Shown: positions 50,832 to 60,891, numbered from the stretch's first letter. The stretch is 64,000 nucleotides of DNA from Mucilaginibacter sp. (GCF_028288185.1 NZ_JAQBOF010000022.1:1-64000); one strand, 5' to 3'. A program made the numbers and translations. The notes: generated from the letters alone by a model not told the origin.

Positions 50832-51671
50832 ATGATCGAATTATCACAATTAACATTTGGGTACGGCAAACAAAAACTATTTGATAACCTAACCCTATCC
50901 TTAAAACCCGGCCATATTTACGGGTTGCTGGGTATGAACGGAGCGGGCAAATCAACGCTGTTAAAAAACATAGCCGGGCTGGTTTTCCCATGGTCAGGCA
51001 CTTGTATCGTAAACGGGGTAAATGCCGATAAACGCCTACCCTCTTTTTTGCAGGAGTTGTTTTTTGTTCCGGAAGAAATATATCTGCCATCAGTTAACGC
51101 TAAACAATTTGCAGAAAGCACCGGTCATTTTTATCCTAATTTTGATTTTGGGCAATTTATTAACATCCTTACCGAGTTTGATGTACCTATCGATAAGCTA
51201 TTAACCAAACTATCATTCGGTCAGCAAAAAAAGGTGATCATCGCCTTTGGCCTTTCAACTAATACATCTTTATTAATAATGGATGAGCCGACTAACGGTT
51301 TGGATATTCCATCAAAAGCCCAGTTCCGTAAGATCATTGCTTCGGCATTGACGGAGGATAGATGTGTCATTATTTCAACACATCAGGTACGCGATCTCGA
51401 TAATCTGATAGATACGGTACTGGTACTGCACAACCGCCAAATAGTATTGGCCAGCAGCCTGGATGAAATTGCAGATAAAGTAAACTTTAGCTCGATATCA
51501 ATAGATAGCACAGATCATATCTATGCAGAGGAGAACATTAGCGGACTACACGCCATTACAAAAAACACTAATGGCAGCTATACAAAAGTAGATATGGAAC
51601 TTTTATTCAATGCCATCATCAGCAATAACACACAACTTATTGAAATTTTAAACAAACCCGGTCATGAGTAA
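50832..51671 (+). CDS. ABC transporter ATP-binding protein (YtrB-like)
   Basis: A 279-aa ATPase with Walker A GMNGAGKST (34-42), Q-loop LFFVPEEIYLP, signature LSFGQQKKV, Walker B LLIMDEPTNGLD and H-loop STHQVRDLD. The SFGQQKK signature instead of LSGGQ is typical of the YtrB/EcsA exporter branch. The first gene of a four-gene operon with a membrane subunit and a GntR regulator, overlapping the next gene by 8 bp. Substrate unknown; in Firmicutes YtrABC systems respond to cell-wall antibiotics. Confidence 0.9.
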   Translation: MIELSQLTFGYGKQKLFDNLTLSLKPGHIYGLLGMNGAGKSTLLKNIAGLVFPWSGTCIVNGVNADKRLPSFLQELFFVPEEIYLPSVNAKQFAESTGHFYPNFDFGQFINILTEFDVPIDKLLTKLSFGQQKKVIIAFGLSTNTSLLIMDEPTNGLDIPSKAQFRKIIASALTEDRCVIISTHQVRDLDNLIDTVLVLHNRQIVLASSLDEIADKVNFSSISIDSTDHIYAEENISGLHAITKNTNGSYTKVDMELLFNAIISNNTQLIEILNKPGHE

Positions 51672-52443
51672 TACATTTAACTTAACCCGCTTTATCAGGC
51701 TTTTTAAAAAGCATACTTTGGAGCATGCAAAAACTTACCTGCTATCAACCGGCGTACTGGCCGGTGTAACAGCTATAGGGCTTGGACTTTTTGTTGTTAC
51801 TAATGGGGGGCGATTAGCTATACCGTTACAAAACATTGTTTTTATTTACGTATTGACGCTTGCAGGCAGCATATTTACCAGCCTGGTTTTTGCTGATCTG
51901 GGCGATAAACGTAAAGCCAACCAGGTGTTAACTCTGCCGGCTTCGCACCTGGAGAAGTTCCTGGTAACATGGATCTACTCGTTCGTTATCTATCAGTTGT
52001 TGTTTATTGGGGTGTTTTATGTAGTAGATTGGGTCATCATCGGTATTAGCCATCCGCCGGCCAATGACCCTAACAAAATGATCAACATTTTTGATCTGGA
52101 GCAAAGAGCATATATGGCCTTTATAGTGTACGCCATTTTTCATGGTTTTACGTTATGGGGCGCTATATTTTTTGAGAAGCTTCATTTTATAAAAACCGCC
52201 TTTATTTTCTTTATATATGTATTGGTATTTACAGTAATTAATACCCCTATGTTGCAGTTTATAATTGGTAAAAATGACCTAAGATCGTTTGTATTTCAAC
52301 AATTTAGCTTTACAGACAATAAGCGCGGCTGGGACATCTGGGCCACTGACAACATGAACCATACAACATTAATAGTTTTTGCCATTGCGGTAATTATATT
52401 ATGGTTAAGCGCATTTTTTAGATTAAAAGAGAAAGAGATATAA
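51664..52443 (+). CDS. ABC transporter membrane subunit
   Basis: A 259-aa protein with six hydrophobic segments (about 24-44, 57-77, 97-120, 155-170, 178-195, 236-254). It carries VFADLGDKRKANQVLTLPASHLEKFLVTW, a cytoplasmic coupling region, shown in part (LPASHLEKFLVTW) and frequent in ABC-2-like permeases of Bacteroidota. No family-defining motif beyond that. It must pair with the ATPase encoded just upstream. Confidence 0.82.
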   Translation: MSNTFNLTRFIRLFKKHTLEHAKTYLLSTGVLAGVTAIGLGLFVVTNGGRLAIPLQNIVFIYVLTLAGSIFTSLVFADLGDKRKANQVLTLPASHLEKFLVTWIYSFVIYQLLFIGVFYVVDWVIIGISHPPANDPNKMINIFDLEQRAYMAFIVYAIFHGFTLWGAIFFEKLHFIKTAFIFFIYVLVFTVINTPMLQFIIGKNDLRSFVFQQFSFTDNKRGWDIWATDNMNHTTLIVFAIAVIILWLSAFFRLKEKEI

Positions 52444-52446
52444 CCC

Positions 52447-52821
52447 ATGAATTTTAAAGATAAGGAAGCCATTTACCTCCAGATTGCTGATTATGTGAGC
52501 GAACACATAACCTTAAACAAATGGCTGCCTGACGAAAAAGTACCATCGGTACGTGAGCTGGCAGTTGAGTTGCAGGTAAACCCCAATACGGTAATGCGCA
52601 CATACGAGTATTTACAGCAGCATGAAATTATATTTAATAAACGTGGCCTGGGCCTGTTTGTAACGGCCAACGCTATTGAAAATATAAAAACCATACGCCG
52701 CGAACGTTTTATGCAGCAGGAACTGCCGGATTTTTTCAGGAGCCTTTATCTGCTTGACATTAGTCTTGAAGAGTTGCAAAAACGCTATGAAGATTTTAAG
52801 TTGAAAAATTACAAGAATTAA
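52447..52821 (+). CDS. GntR-family transcriptional regulator, YtrA type
   Basis: A 124-aa regulator with a GntR winged helix (about 8-72; AIYLQIADYVSEHITLNKW, PSVRELAVELQVNPNTVMRTYEYLQQHEII) and a short helical C-terminus typical of the YtrA subgroup, which dimerises through it. It lies 3 bp after the permease gene and probably binds the TAGTGT-ACACTA operator upstream of the operon to repress it. Confidence 0.93.
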   Translation: MNFKDKEAIYLQIADYVSEHITLNKWLPDEKVPSVRELAVELQVNPNTVMRTYEYLQQHEIIFNKRGLGLFVTANAIENIKTIRRERFMQQELPDFFRSLYLLDISLEELQKRYEDFKLKNYKN

Positions 52822-52831
52822 AGATATAACC

Positions 52832-53527
52832 ATGAAAACAAGCAACAAATTATTGCTATTGGCCACCGTTATCCTATTTGGTTACCTGGCAATATTTAAT
52901 TTTCAATTACGGGCAGAATACCTAAAAGGCGATTTTAGAAACCCATACTACGGCATGAAATTTACTCCGTTAAATAGTTTTACTACTATTCGGCATAACG
53001 CTGGTAACGTAGTGGCTCTGCGTGTAGAAAAAGGCCCCAAATTTGGCGTATGGATGGTGGATAATGTAAAGGAAAAAGTGGCCCTTACCGAACGTGATAA
53101 TACCTTATTTGTAGATTATGTTAACAAAACTAATTTTAACTATTATCAATCTGGCATAGTGGTGGTTTGCCCGGAGGTAAATACTGTTATTACTACGCCG
53201 CTTGCAATGCATCAAGTAATGTTTTGGGAGCGGGCGGTAACCCGGGTATCAGGTTTTAACCAGGATGCTATGAATGTTATAGCCGGTAAATCTACTCAGA
53301 TTGAATTAGATGAAAACACTATACACAAACTAAACGCGGCTACAACTGCCAGCGAGGCTACACTAACCATTAATACACACAACCAAATTCAAGCTGCCGA
53401 TTTTAAGATAGCCGGCAAAAGTGATCTAAGGTTATTAAGTCAGATCGCCAAGAGCAACTATAGCTATACAGATAGCGCTACTATTACCTTAAACGGCAAA
53501 TCATTTGCAAAAGTAAATCAGCATTGA
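52832..53527 (+). CDS. Membrane-anchored protein of unknown function
   Basis: A 231-aa protein with one N-terminal membrane segment (about 7-25, LLLLATVILFGYLAIFNF) and a periplasmic beta-rich domain. LVVVCPEVNTVITT-like (GIVVVCPEVNTVITTPL) and repeated N/T-rich strands suggest a right-handed beta-helix or DUF2807-like fold. It is the last gene of the GntR-ABC operon (10-bp gap). Perhaps a partner of the transporter; not recognised. Confidence 0.65.
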   Translation: MKTSNKLLLLATVILFGYLAIFNFQLRAEYLKGDFRNPYYGMKFTPLNSFTTIRHNAGNVVALRVEKGPKFGVWMVDNVKEKVALTERDNTLFVDYVNKTNFNYYQSGIVVVCPEVNTVITTPLAMHQVMFWERAVTRVSGFNQDAMNVIAGKSTQIELDENTIHKLNAATTASEATLTINTHNQIQAADFKIAGKSDLRLLSQIAKSNYSYTDSATITLNGKSFAKVNQH

Positions 53528-53788
53528 CCAATTACTTTTGCAATTTATATTTGAGTTTCATCCCAATTTCATACACTTTCATCACTTTTACTTTATCACC
53601 ATAATATGCCCCTTACCTTGGGGGCATGTTTATTATTAACCTAAAATATTTATCACAATATCAGTAACTAATAGAAAAAACTACCGTCTTATGGGTGACT
53701 ATAAAATGTTAATTAAAGTTAAGAAATGTTAAAATATTTCTATTACTAATTTTTTAGTTACATCTTTACCCATACCAAAAACAACCTA
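53528..53788. other. Intergenic region before the 53789 gene
   Basis: AT-rich, 261 bp. It separates the ABC operon from the next transcript. No clear stem terminator or TTG/TAnnTTTG pair was seen; ATACACTTTCATCACTTTTAC is ordinary sequence. Confidence 0.25.
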
Positions 53789-56578
53789 ATGAAAATCACA
53801 ATTTCATCAATTGCGCTGCTCGTGCTGTTCTCGTTAACCGGTTATGCGCAAAGCAATTATGCTATCAAGGGTTCGGCTGTTGATACGTCCGAAAAAAAAG
53901 CCCTGCATAATACCACCATCATGGTGTTAAATGCCAAAGACTCTACACTATCTAAATTTACACGGGCGGCGGCTGATGGGGCTTTCGCTATTAACAACCT
54001 TAACGCAGGCAAGTTTATACTGGTACTATCCTATCCCGGCTATGCAGATTATGCCGAAGATTTTACGCTGGATGAAAAGGCACCTATACATAATTTCGCC
54101 AAAATAAGCCTGATACTTAAATCGCGCTTATTAAAAGATGTGATCATTAAAGGCCAGGTAACCGCCATAAAAATAAAGGGTGATACAACAGAGTTTAATG
54201 CCAAAGCCTACGTTATACAACCTAATGATAAGGTAGAGGATTTGATAAGGCAGTTCCCCGGTATACAGGTTGATAAGGATGGCAAAATTACCGCGCAAGG
54301 CCAAACGGTTAGCAAAGTATTACTGGATGGCGAAGAATTTTTTGGCGATGACCCTACCCTGGTAACCAAAAATATACGTGCCGATATGGTTGACAAGGTG
54401 CAGCTTTATGATAAGAAAAGCGACCAGACCACTTTTACCGGCATAGACGATGGTGTTAAAACCAAAACATTAAACATTAAATTAAAAGACGGCAAAAAGA
54501 GTGGCTACTTTGGCAAAGCCGATGTTGGTATAGGTACCGATAAGTATTATACGGGCCAGTTACTGTACAATAAGTTTCAGAACAAAGAAAAATTCTCATT
54601 ATACGGCACAGCCGCCAACACCGGCAAAACCGGCTTAAACTGGGATGACAGCCAGAAATATGCTGATGGAAACGGCTCAACTATGGATGATAACGGCAAT
54701 TATTATTTTAACGGTGGCGGCGATGACCTGCGTTATAACGGCCAGGGCATACCAGTAGCAAAAACCGGCGGCGCGCATTACGACAATAAATGGGCCAACG
54801 ATAAGTATACCATTAACAGCAATTATAAAGTGGGCGCATTGGATATTGACGGCACCAAAAAAACCGTAAGGCAAAACAACTTGCCGGGCCGTATCATCAA
54901 CAGCACTACCGATCAGCTTTTTAACAACTCCATCTTCAGGCAAAAACTTGATGCTACCTTAAATATAAAATTTGATACTACCGCCAATTTAAAAATAGCG
55001 GTTGACGGCACCATTAAAGAAATTAAAAACAATACCACATCGGCAGATACCAGCCGCCGTGGCAACAATACTTTACTAAACCTAAGCAACAGTATCACAA
55101 CCAATGATAATAAGCGCCGGCAGTTTAATGCCAGCGCTTTTTTTACTAAAAAGTTAAAGAAAAAAGGTCGCACTATATCGGCATTATTTGCAGTTTCATC
55201 GCTTGATGACCAGAGTACAGGCTTCTTAAATTCTAAACTGGCTTATTTTGATACAACAGGTGTTTTAACCCGTACAGAACTAACCGACCAATATAAAACG
55301 GGTAAGAATAAAAACATCAACTTAAACACTAACCTAACTTATACTGAGCCGATAACCAAAGCATTGTCAATTGTATTTAATTATGGCTTAAATGCCAACA
55401 ATGGCAGCTCAGATCAACGATCATACAGTAAACCTGCAGGTGGTATTGATTATAGCGTATTAGTAGACTCGCTGAGTAACTATTTTAAACTTAACCAGCT
55501 ATCTAACCAGGCTGGAGCTATCCTTAATTATACTAAGGGTAAAACCATCATCAACTTCGGCACCAAAGCGTCTGATGTTTCTTTTAAGCAGATAAACGAA
55601 TATACCGGCGATATATTAAAAAGACATTTTATAAACTGGAACCCGCAAGCTATGTTTATGTATAAGTTCTCGCAACAACAAAGCCTAAGGGTTAGTTATA
55701 ACGGTAATACCAACCAACCTTCTATCGGCCAGATACAGCCGGTTAAAAATAATAGCAATCCATTGTATATTACGCTGGGCAACCCTGATCTTACGCCTTC
55801 ATTCAGGAACAACTTTGGCGGTTTTTATAATTCTTATAAAGTGCTAAGTGGGCAAAGTGTCTATATATCCGGCAACTACTCGTTCACAACCAACCCCATC
55901 GTAAACAATACCTCTACCGATGCCGGTGGCAAAACAACCATACAATATTTCAATTTACCCGGCAAAAGGCCAAGTAACTATAACGTTTATACAGAGGTTA
56001 GCCGCAAGATATTGGGCATAAACATAGGTCTGGGCGGCAGCATGTATGGCAATACATCCTACAATATGGTAAAGAATGATGTAAACGCCACCAACCAGTT
56101 AAATACTACTAAAGCTATTGATTATTCGGTCACTATCAATATTAACAAATACGTACAGAATAAATTTAATTTTTATGGAAATGTGGGGCCAACGTATAGC
56201 ATAAATCAATCATCATTACAAGCCAGCAATAATAGTAATGGCGGCGGGTTTAGTGGCTATTTTGGGGGTAACTACTATTTACCGCTTCAGTTTGAATTAA
56301 ACCCGAACGTTAATTACACCTATTCTGCACCAACGGGCGCATTGCCGCAGGGTTTCAGATCTACTATATTGAACGTCACCTTAACCAAATCTTTCTTTAA
56401 AGAGAAAAACCTGAAGTTATCGCTGGCAGTTAATGACTTGCTGAACCAAAACAACGGCTTTAACCGCTATGCCTATGGCAGTATAATTACCGAGGACAGG
56501 TACACCACCATTAAAAGATATTTCATGTTCTCTGTAACTTATGATTTTACCAAAATGACAGCCGGATCAACCAAATAA
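53789..56578 (+). CDS. TonB-receptor-like outer-membrane beta-barrel protein
   Basis: A 929-aa outer-membrane protein, signal cleaved about 20 (LTGYAQ). Residues about 24-112 are a carboxypeptidase regulatory-like domain (SAVDTSEKKALHNTTIMV, AFAINNLNAGKFILVLSYPGY), about 125-230 a plug-like segment (QFPGIQVDKDGKITAQG, LLDGEEFFGDDPTLVTKN), and the rest a large beta-barrel. It follows the outer membrane beta-barrel family-3 type found with GLPGLI proteins. No TonB-box is obvious. Confidence 0.88.
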   Translation: MKITISSIALLVLFSLTGYAQSNYAIKGSAVDTSEKKALHNTTIMVLNAKDSTLSKFTRAAADGAFAINNLNAGKFILVLSYPGYADYAEDFTLDEKAPIHNFAKISLILKSRLLKDVIIKGQVTAIKIKGDTTEFNAKAYVIQPNDKVEDLIRQFPGIQVDKDGKITAQGQTVSKVLLDGEEFFGDDPTLVTKNIRADMVDKVQLYDKKSDQTTFTGIDDGVKTKTLNIKLKDGKKSGYFGKADVGIGTDKYYTGQLLYNKFQNKEKFSLYGTAANTGKTGLNWDDSQKYADGNGSTMDDNGNYYFNGGGDDLRYNGQGIPVAKTGGAHYDNKWANDKYTINSNYKVGALDIDGTKKTVRQNNLPGRIINSTTDQLFNNSIFRQKLDATLNIKFDTTANLKIAVDGTIKEIKNNTTSADTSRRGNNTLLNLSNSITTNDNKRRQFNASAFFTKKLKKKGRTISALFAVSSLDDQSTGFLNSKLAYFDTTGVLTRTELTDQYKTGKNKNINLNTNLTYTEPITKALSIVFNYGLNANNGSSDQRSYSKPAGGIDYSVLVDSLSNYFKLNQLSNQAGAILNYTKGKTIINFGTKASDVSFKQINEYTGDILKRHFINWNPQAMFMYKFSQQQSLRVSYNGNTNQPSIGQIQPVKNNSNPLYITLGNPDLTPSFRNNFGGFYNSYKVLSGQSVYISGNYSFTTNPIVNNTSTDAGGKTTIQYFNLPGKRPSNYNVYTEVSRKILGINIGLGGSMYGNTSYNMVKNDVNATNQLNTTKAIDYSVTININKYVQNKFNFYGNVGPTYSINQSSLQASNNSNGGGFSGYFGGNYYLPLQFELNPNVNYTYSAPTGALPQGFRSTILNVTLTKSFFKEKNLKLSLAVNDLLNQNNGFNRYAYGSIITEDRYTTIKRYFMFSVTYDFTKMTAGSTK

Positions 56579-56585
56579 CCTACCT

Positions 56586-57359
56586 ATGAAAAATCTATTA
56601 ATAACCCTTAGCTGCTTTTTTATATTGGCCAATACCAAATGCCTGGCACAGACCGAGCACTTTACTACATCGGGCATTATTGAGTTTGATAAAACATCAA
56701 ACATGTATGCTATCATAAAAAAGGAAATAAATAAGGAAAATGAGTCGTACGTGCAACCCGCGTTCGAGCAGTACAAGAAGAATCAACCGCAGTTTAAAGT
56801 ATTAAAAAGCGCCTTAAAATTTGGCAACAACAAAACCTTATTTACCCCAGCCGAACAGGAAACGCCGCCCAATAACTTTTTTAACGTAATGATAGCCGAG
56901 CAAAACTCGACTATTTATACCGACCTGAATACCGGCATAAGTACTAATCAGAAAAAGGTGTTTGAAGAGACTTTTTTACTAAAAGATACCACCCGTAAAA
57001 TTAAATGGAAGATAACCGACGAAACCCGCGAAATAGCAGGCTATCCTTGCCGCAGGGCTAACGCGTTAATAATGGACTCGGTTTACGTAGTAGCGTTTTA
57101 TACCGATAAAATATTGGTTACAGGCGGACCTGAATCATTTACGGGCCTGCCCGGCATGATACTGGGCGTTGCTCTGCCGCACGAAAACGTTACCTGGTTT
57201 GCCACCAAAGTAACCGATACAAGCGTACCCGAAAGCACCATCACTCCGCCAAAAAAAGGCAAACCTGTAGACAACAAACAATTTAAAGCCACGCTTGACA
57301 AGGCACTAAAAGAATGGGGAACTTACGCGCATAGTTATTTGAAGGCGCTTTTTTTGTAG
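56586..57359 (+). CDS. GLPGLI family secreted protein
   Basis: A 257-aa exported protein, signal cleaved about 22 (TKCLAQ). The family-defining motif FTGLPGMILGVAL is at about 205-217. The region DETREIAGYPCRRANALIMD-like and VVAFYTDKILVTGGPESF precede it. Partner of the outer-membrane protein 7 bp upstream, a gene pair common in Bacteroidota. The function of the family is unknown. Confidence 0.92.
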   Translation: MKNLLITLSCFFILANTKCLAQTEHFTTSGIIEFDKTSNMYAIIKKEINKENESYVQPAFEQYKKNQPQFKVLKSALKFGNNKTLFTPAEQETPPNNFFNVMIAEQNSTIYTDLNTGISTNQKKVFEETFLLKDTTRKIKWKITDETREIAGYPCRRANALIMDSVYVVAFYTDKILVTGGPESFTGLPGMILGVALPHENVTWFATKVTDTSVPESTITPPKKGKPVDNKQFKATLDKALKEWGTYAHSYLKALFL

Positions 57360-57458
57360 GGTGATATTGCGTTAAGCAATTAACCCTATAATCTTCTAAT
57401 CCTATAAACGTAGCCCTCTTGAACACCTTTAAAATAACATAAGGTGAGAAATCTTAGT
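57360..57458. other. Convergent gap with TCTTCTAATCC word
   Basis: Contains CTATAATCTTCTAATCCTAT (about 57388-57407), close to the TAATCTTCTAATCCTAAAAA at 46427. The partner arm is not seen, so it is a half element. No gene. Confidence 0.35.
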
Positions 57459-59342
57459 TTAGTTATCGCTGTTAAAATCTATCAGCTTTCTGCCTTTTAT
57501 CAGCATTTTTATGCGTTGGCGCTTTAATGAAATTTTTATGTGGGCAAATTGGCTTTTCTCTATATGGCTGGTATAGGCATTAATAATGCCCTTATAGGAT
57601 AATACCCCAATAACCTTACCCCCGCTTCCGACAGAAAGTACAGGTAACACCTCCACTCCAATTTTCGACATTTGTTCTACCGCTTGGCGCAAAGTATCTG
57701 TGCTGCTAACAGCAAGATTAGCCTTGGTAGTCACAATTTCTTTTAAAGGTAGGTTATTGGCCAGTTTTGTATTATAGATATCTGCCAGTTTTGCAGTGCC
57801 TGCATATTGGCCCGCGTTATTTACTACAATAAAATAGTTTTCGTTGCTGTTGTTAGTGTTTAACCAATCGCGCACCTCTTCAATGTCGGTGTTTTCATTT
57901 ATCACGGTTTCTGTATCGCTGATCACCTCGGCCACGGTCATCTTTTGCAAAAGGTCAGGCTCAAACGAATCGGGAGTAGCGATGCCGCGGCGGGCAATTT
58001 TTTCGGTCATTATGGTGTTTTCCATCAGGAAGAAAGAAACAATGTAAGCCCCGGTACAAGCACCCAGCAACGGTAGCAAAGCATGCGATTGCATAGTAGC
58101 CTCCAGCGCGAAAACTATACTGGTTAAATAAGCTCTTGATGCCCCGGCAAACATGGCCGACATACCAATAAGCGCGGCTAAAGGGATAGAGATACCGGCA
58201 TCAGGAAATGCCTTTAAAATAATCACCCCAATTACCGCCCCTGCCGCGCCGCCCATAGTTAACAACGGCGCCAGCGTTCCGCCCGATGTACCGCTGCCCA
58301 AGGCAATAGCCCATGACAGAAATTTAAAAATGCACAAACTTAACACCAGCGTCAACGGCCATTTGCCCGATAAAATGCCGATAATATTATCATACCCAAC
58401 ACCTAAAGTATGTGGGGCGTAAAAGCCAATAATACCTACAGCCAGGCCACCTATTGCCGGCCACCACATCCAATGGATAGGCAGGTGCTCAAACATATCC
58501 TCAACCCAATACACAATTTTTGTAATGCCTAATGATAAAAAGCCGATGAATATCCCCATAAAACTATAGATGGCTAAAGCCAGGTTTGAGGGTACGGCAA
58601 CATCAGGCATGGCAAATACCGGCCCCGACTCAAACAAAAAATGATGGCCCGCCGCACCGGTAATACACGCCACCGCTACAGGTAATATTGCCCGTGGCGA
58701 AAACTCAAACAATAATAATTCTATCGCTAAAAATATACCGGCTATTGGTGTACCAAATATGGCCGACATACCTGCCGTGGCCCCTGCCGCCAAAATAATT
58801 TTCCGCTCGTTAGCGGTAACCTTAAATAACTGCCCAATGGTCGAGCCCAATGCACCGCCTGTGGCAATAATTGGCCCTTCGGCACCAAACGGACCACCAG
58901 TACCGATAGCAATAGCCGATGATATAGGTTTTAATAAGGTGATAGAAGGTTTAATATTGCTTTCATTCACCAAAATTTGCTCCATAGCTTCGGGGATGCC
59001 GTGGCCACGTATAGCTTTTGATCCGTATAGCGCCATTAAACCAACAACTATACCACCAATAGCAGGTACTACAATAACCCATGCCCCTAAATGATTATTT
59101 GCCGGGCTATTGAACCCAAGGCTAAATGAACCATAAAAAGAAATATTGGTTACCAGGTTAATTAATGATACCAAGATTTTGGCAATAAAACTTATGGCAA
59201 TAGCTACAGTAACCGCGTATATGCAAATAGTTAAAAGGCGGCTTTTTTCAATAAATTTTTTTTGTATGTTGCCTTCGGCAATTTCTAAATTGTTTAATAA
59301 TGGGGAGATAGGGATACCATCCTGTATGTCGGCGTTTTTCAT
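57459..59342 (-). CDS. ClC-family chloride channel or antiporter with CBS domains
   Basis: A 627-aa inner-membrane protein. The ClC core spans about 45-440 with RGHGIPEAMEQ (GSGIP region, here GHGIP), GTGGPFGAEGPIIATGG (with the gating Glu in GAEGP), SAIFGTPIAGIFLAIE and GSGTSGGTLAPLLTMGG. CBS-like domains occupy about 460-600 (EVISDTETVINENTDIEEVRDWL, LAVSSTDTLRQAVEQMSKIGV). The Ser of GSGIP, which holds the central chloride, is His here, as in a bacterial subgroup. The start MKNADIQDG at 59342 is preferred to 59369. Confidence 0.92.
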   Translation of the reverse strand: MKNADIQDGIPISPLLNNLEIAEGNIQKKFIEKSRLLTICIYAVTVAIAISFIAKILVSLINLVTNISFYGSFSLGFNSPANNHLGAWVIVVPAIGGIVVGLMALYGSKAIRGHGIPEAMEQILVNESNIKPSITLLKPISSAIAIGTGGPFGAEGPIIATGGALGSTIGQLFKVTANERKIILAAGATAGMSAIFGTPIAGIFLAIELLLFEFSPRAILPVAVACITGAAGHHFLFESGPVFAMPDVAVPSNLALAIYSFMGIFIGFLSLGITKIVYWVEDMFEHLPIHWMWWPAIGGLAVGIIGFYAPHTLGVGYDNIIGILSGKWPLTLVLSLCIFKFLSWAIALGSGTSGGTLAPLLTMGGAAGAVIGVIILKAFPDAGISIPLAALIGMSAMFAGASRAYLTSIVFALEATMQSHALLPLLGACTGAYIVSFFLMENTIMTEKIARRGIATPDSFEPDLLQKMTVAEVISDTETVINENTDIEEVRDWLNTNNSNENYFIVVNNAGQYAGTAKLADIYNTKLANNLPLKEIVTTKANLAVSSTDTLRQAVEQMSKIGVEVLPVLSVGSGGKVIGVLSYKGIINAYTSHIEKSQFAHIKISLKRQRIKMLIKGRKLIDFNSDN

Positions 59343-59413
59343 AATAAAAAGAGATAGACCAGGCAGCAACTAAAGAGGACAGAAGCGCTGCAATGTTTTT
59401 TAAAATAGTACCG
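59343..59413. other. Leader of the ClC gene
   Basis: About 65 bases between the predicted transcription start (near 59407) and the ATG at 59342. No hairpin seen. Confidence 0.3.
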
Positions 59414-59442
59414 CAAAATTAAATCTTAAATCATATAAACAA
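59414..59442 (-). promoter_or_regulatory. Bacteroidota-type promoter of the ClC gene
   Basis: Minus strand TTG (59442-59440), 18 bases, TAATTTTG (59421-59414). Just upstream is the perfect 18-bp palindrome at 59471-59488. Confidence 0.55.
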
Positions 59443-59470
59443 CCATTTATTTTCATAAATATTATAAATA

Positions 59471-59488
59471 ATATGATTTAAATCATAT
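59471..59488. promoter_or_regulatory. Perfect 18-bp AT palindrome
   Basis: ATATGATTTAAATCATAT is self-complementary. TTAAATCATATAAA also occurs once more as a direct copy at about 59426-59439, across the -33 region of the ClC promoter. Two such sites 50 bp apart could be a regulator's operators. Confidence 0.45.
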
Positions 59489-59693
59489 AAATGTGCATTT
59501 TCAATAAATAAGTCACTGTCTTGAAATTTGTTGCATAACCGCCGCCACTATCCGGTCGCAATGTGCTAAATGAAATTCAAACAGCTCTGACGAACGGGTA
59601 GCAAATCAAATTGTCAGGGGCCGAGAATAGGTTAACTAAAGGTATTTTATTATTAAAAAATATATACTTTTAACTAATCTGGTACCTACCTAA
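59489..59693. other. Spacer with no recognised gene
   Basis: AT-rich to neutral, with no ORF, repeat or terminator that I can support. Confidence 0.3.
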
Positions 59694-60809
59694 ATGAAAA
59701 CAATTATTTACCGTTTACTCTTTGTTATTCCTTTTTTTATTAATACTGCCGCAATGGCACAAGGACGTTACAACATTAGCGGTACCATAGCCGATGAAAA
59801 AGGCCAGCCCATAAAAAGCGCTACTGTATTTATTAGCGGGTCACAAAAAATAACCATTACTGATGACGAAGGGCGGTTTATGTTTGTTAACATGGATGCT
59901 GGCACGTTCCAGGTATCAGTACAGATGTTGGGGTACGCGCCCTATGCCCAAAACGTAATGATCAAAGCTGCATCAGCTACTATCAACATAGCGCTGACGC
60001 TAAGGCCAATAGCGCTAAATGTAGTTGTAATAGGCGGCGGTGATGACAGTAATTGGTGGACCTATTATACCTTGTTTAAGGGCCAGTTTATAGGTACATC
60101 AACCAATGCGCAGCAGTGTACTATATTAAACCCCAGGATGCTTCACTTAAATTACAACAAAAAGAAAGGAATTTTATTAGCCGATGCCGATAGATTTCTG
60201 ATAATTGAAAACAAGTTTTTAGGCTATCGCATAAAATATATGCTTAAATACTTCGAGTATAACGCCATTAACAACGCCACCATTTATGACGGCGATACCA
60301 ATTTTGAAGAATTACCCGGTACGGCAGGAATGAAAAAACGCTGGGCCAAAAACCGGGAGGAAGCGTATCGTGGGTCGTTGATGCATTTTTTACGATCTGT
60401 TTACACCAAAACTACTTTACAGGAAGGCTTTATAGTTAACACCTTATATAAATTTACCTACAAAAACAAACATGATGATGGGCCGACACTGTCTGTAGAT
60501 GCCCGGCCCATAAAATTTGATAGCTTGATAACAGTTATTGACAGCTCATTTATATCGTTAAAATTTAGCCCCATTTATGTTACCTATAACCCCAAAAAAG
60601 CGGTGGATATAAAAAATAAGGGCGACTATCTTACTATGAAAGATATGGCATTAAATGATAAGGCATCGGTAATAAAACTACCGCTTAAAGAAGCAGTGAT
60701 AGATCGTAAAGGCAGCTATGTAAACTATCGCGCGTTTGTTTTTAATGGCGATATGGGCACCAAAAGAATAGGCGACCAGTTGCCGTTTGAATATCAGCCT
60801 AATAATTAA
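59694..60809 (+). CDS. Secreted carboxypeptidase-regulatory-like domain protein
   Basis: A 371-aa exported protein, signal cleaved about 22 (TAAMAQ). Residues about 26-112 are a CarboxypepD_reg-like domain (SGTIADEKGQPIKSATVFISGSQKITITDDEGRF, shown in part, and GTFQVSVQMLGYAP). The remainder (about 115-371) is the domain common in Bacteroidota proteins with this N-terminus, rich in FEYN and YKF strands. Function unknown; probably outer-membrane or periplasmic. Confidence 0.8.
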   Translation: MKTIIYRLLFVIPFFINTAAMAQGRYNISGTIADEKGQPIKSATVFISGSQKITITDDEGRFMFVNMDAGTFQVSVQMLGYAPYAQNVMIKAASATINIALTLRPIALNVVVIGGGDDSNWWTYYTLFKGQFIGTSTNAQQCTILNPRMLHLNYNKKKGILLADADRFLIIENKFLGYRIKYMLKYFEYNAINNATIYDGDTNFEELPGTAGMKKRWAKNREEAYRGSLMHFLRSVYTKTTLQEGFIVNTLYKFTYKNKHDDGPTLSVDARPIKFDSLITVIDSSFISLKFSPIYVTYNPKKAVDIKNKGDYLTMKDMALNDKASVIKLPLKEAVIDRKGSYVNYRAFVFNGDMGTKRIGDQLPFEYQPNN

Positions 60810-60845
60810 ATTCTCTATATTGTCTGACTAAACCAATCGGTGCAT

Positions 60846-60891
60846 ATGAAACGCCTGCTTTATCTTTTCAATTTTTGCTTGCTCAGCTGCA
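60846..60891 (+). other. Frameshifted signal-peptide start of the thioredoxin-like gene
   Basis: ATG AAA at 60846 reads a signal-like MKRLLYLFNFCLLSCIG in one frame, ending at TAA after 38 codons. One frame over, the same bases give ACFIFSIFACSAALAQA, an ideal signal-peptide core and AxA site leading into the downstream protein. TGA at 60847 stops that frame upstream. Two extra As after ATGAAA, or one less, would join ATG and core. Confidence 0.7.
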
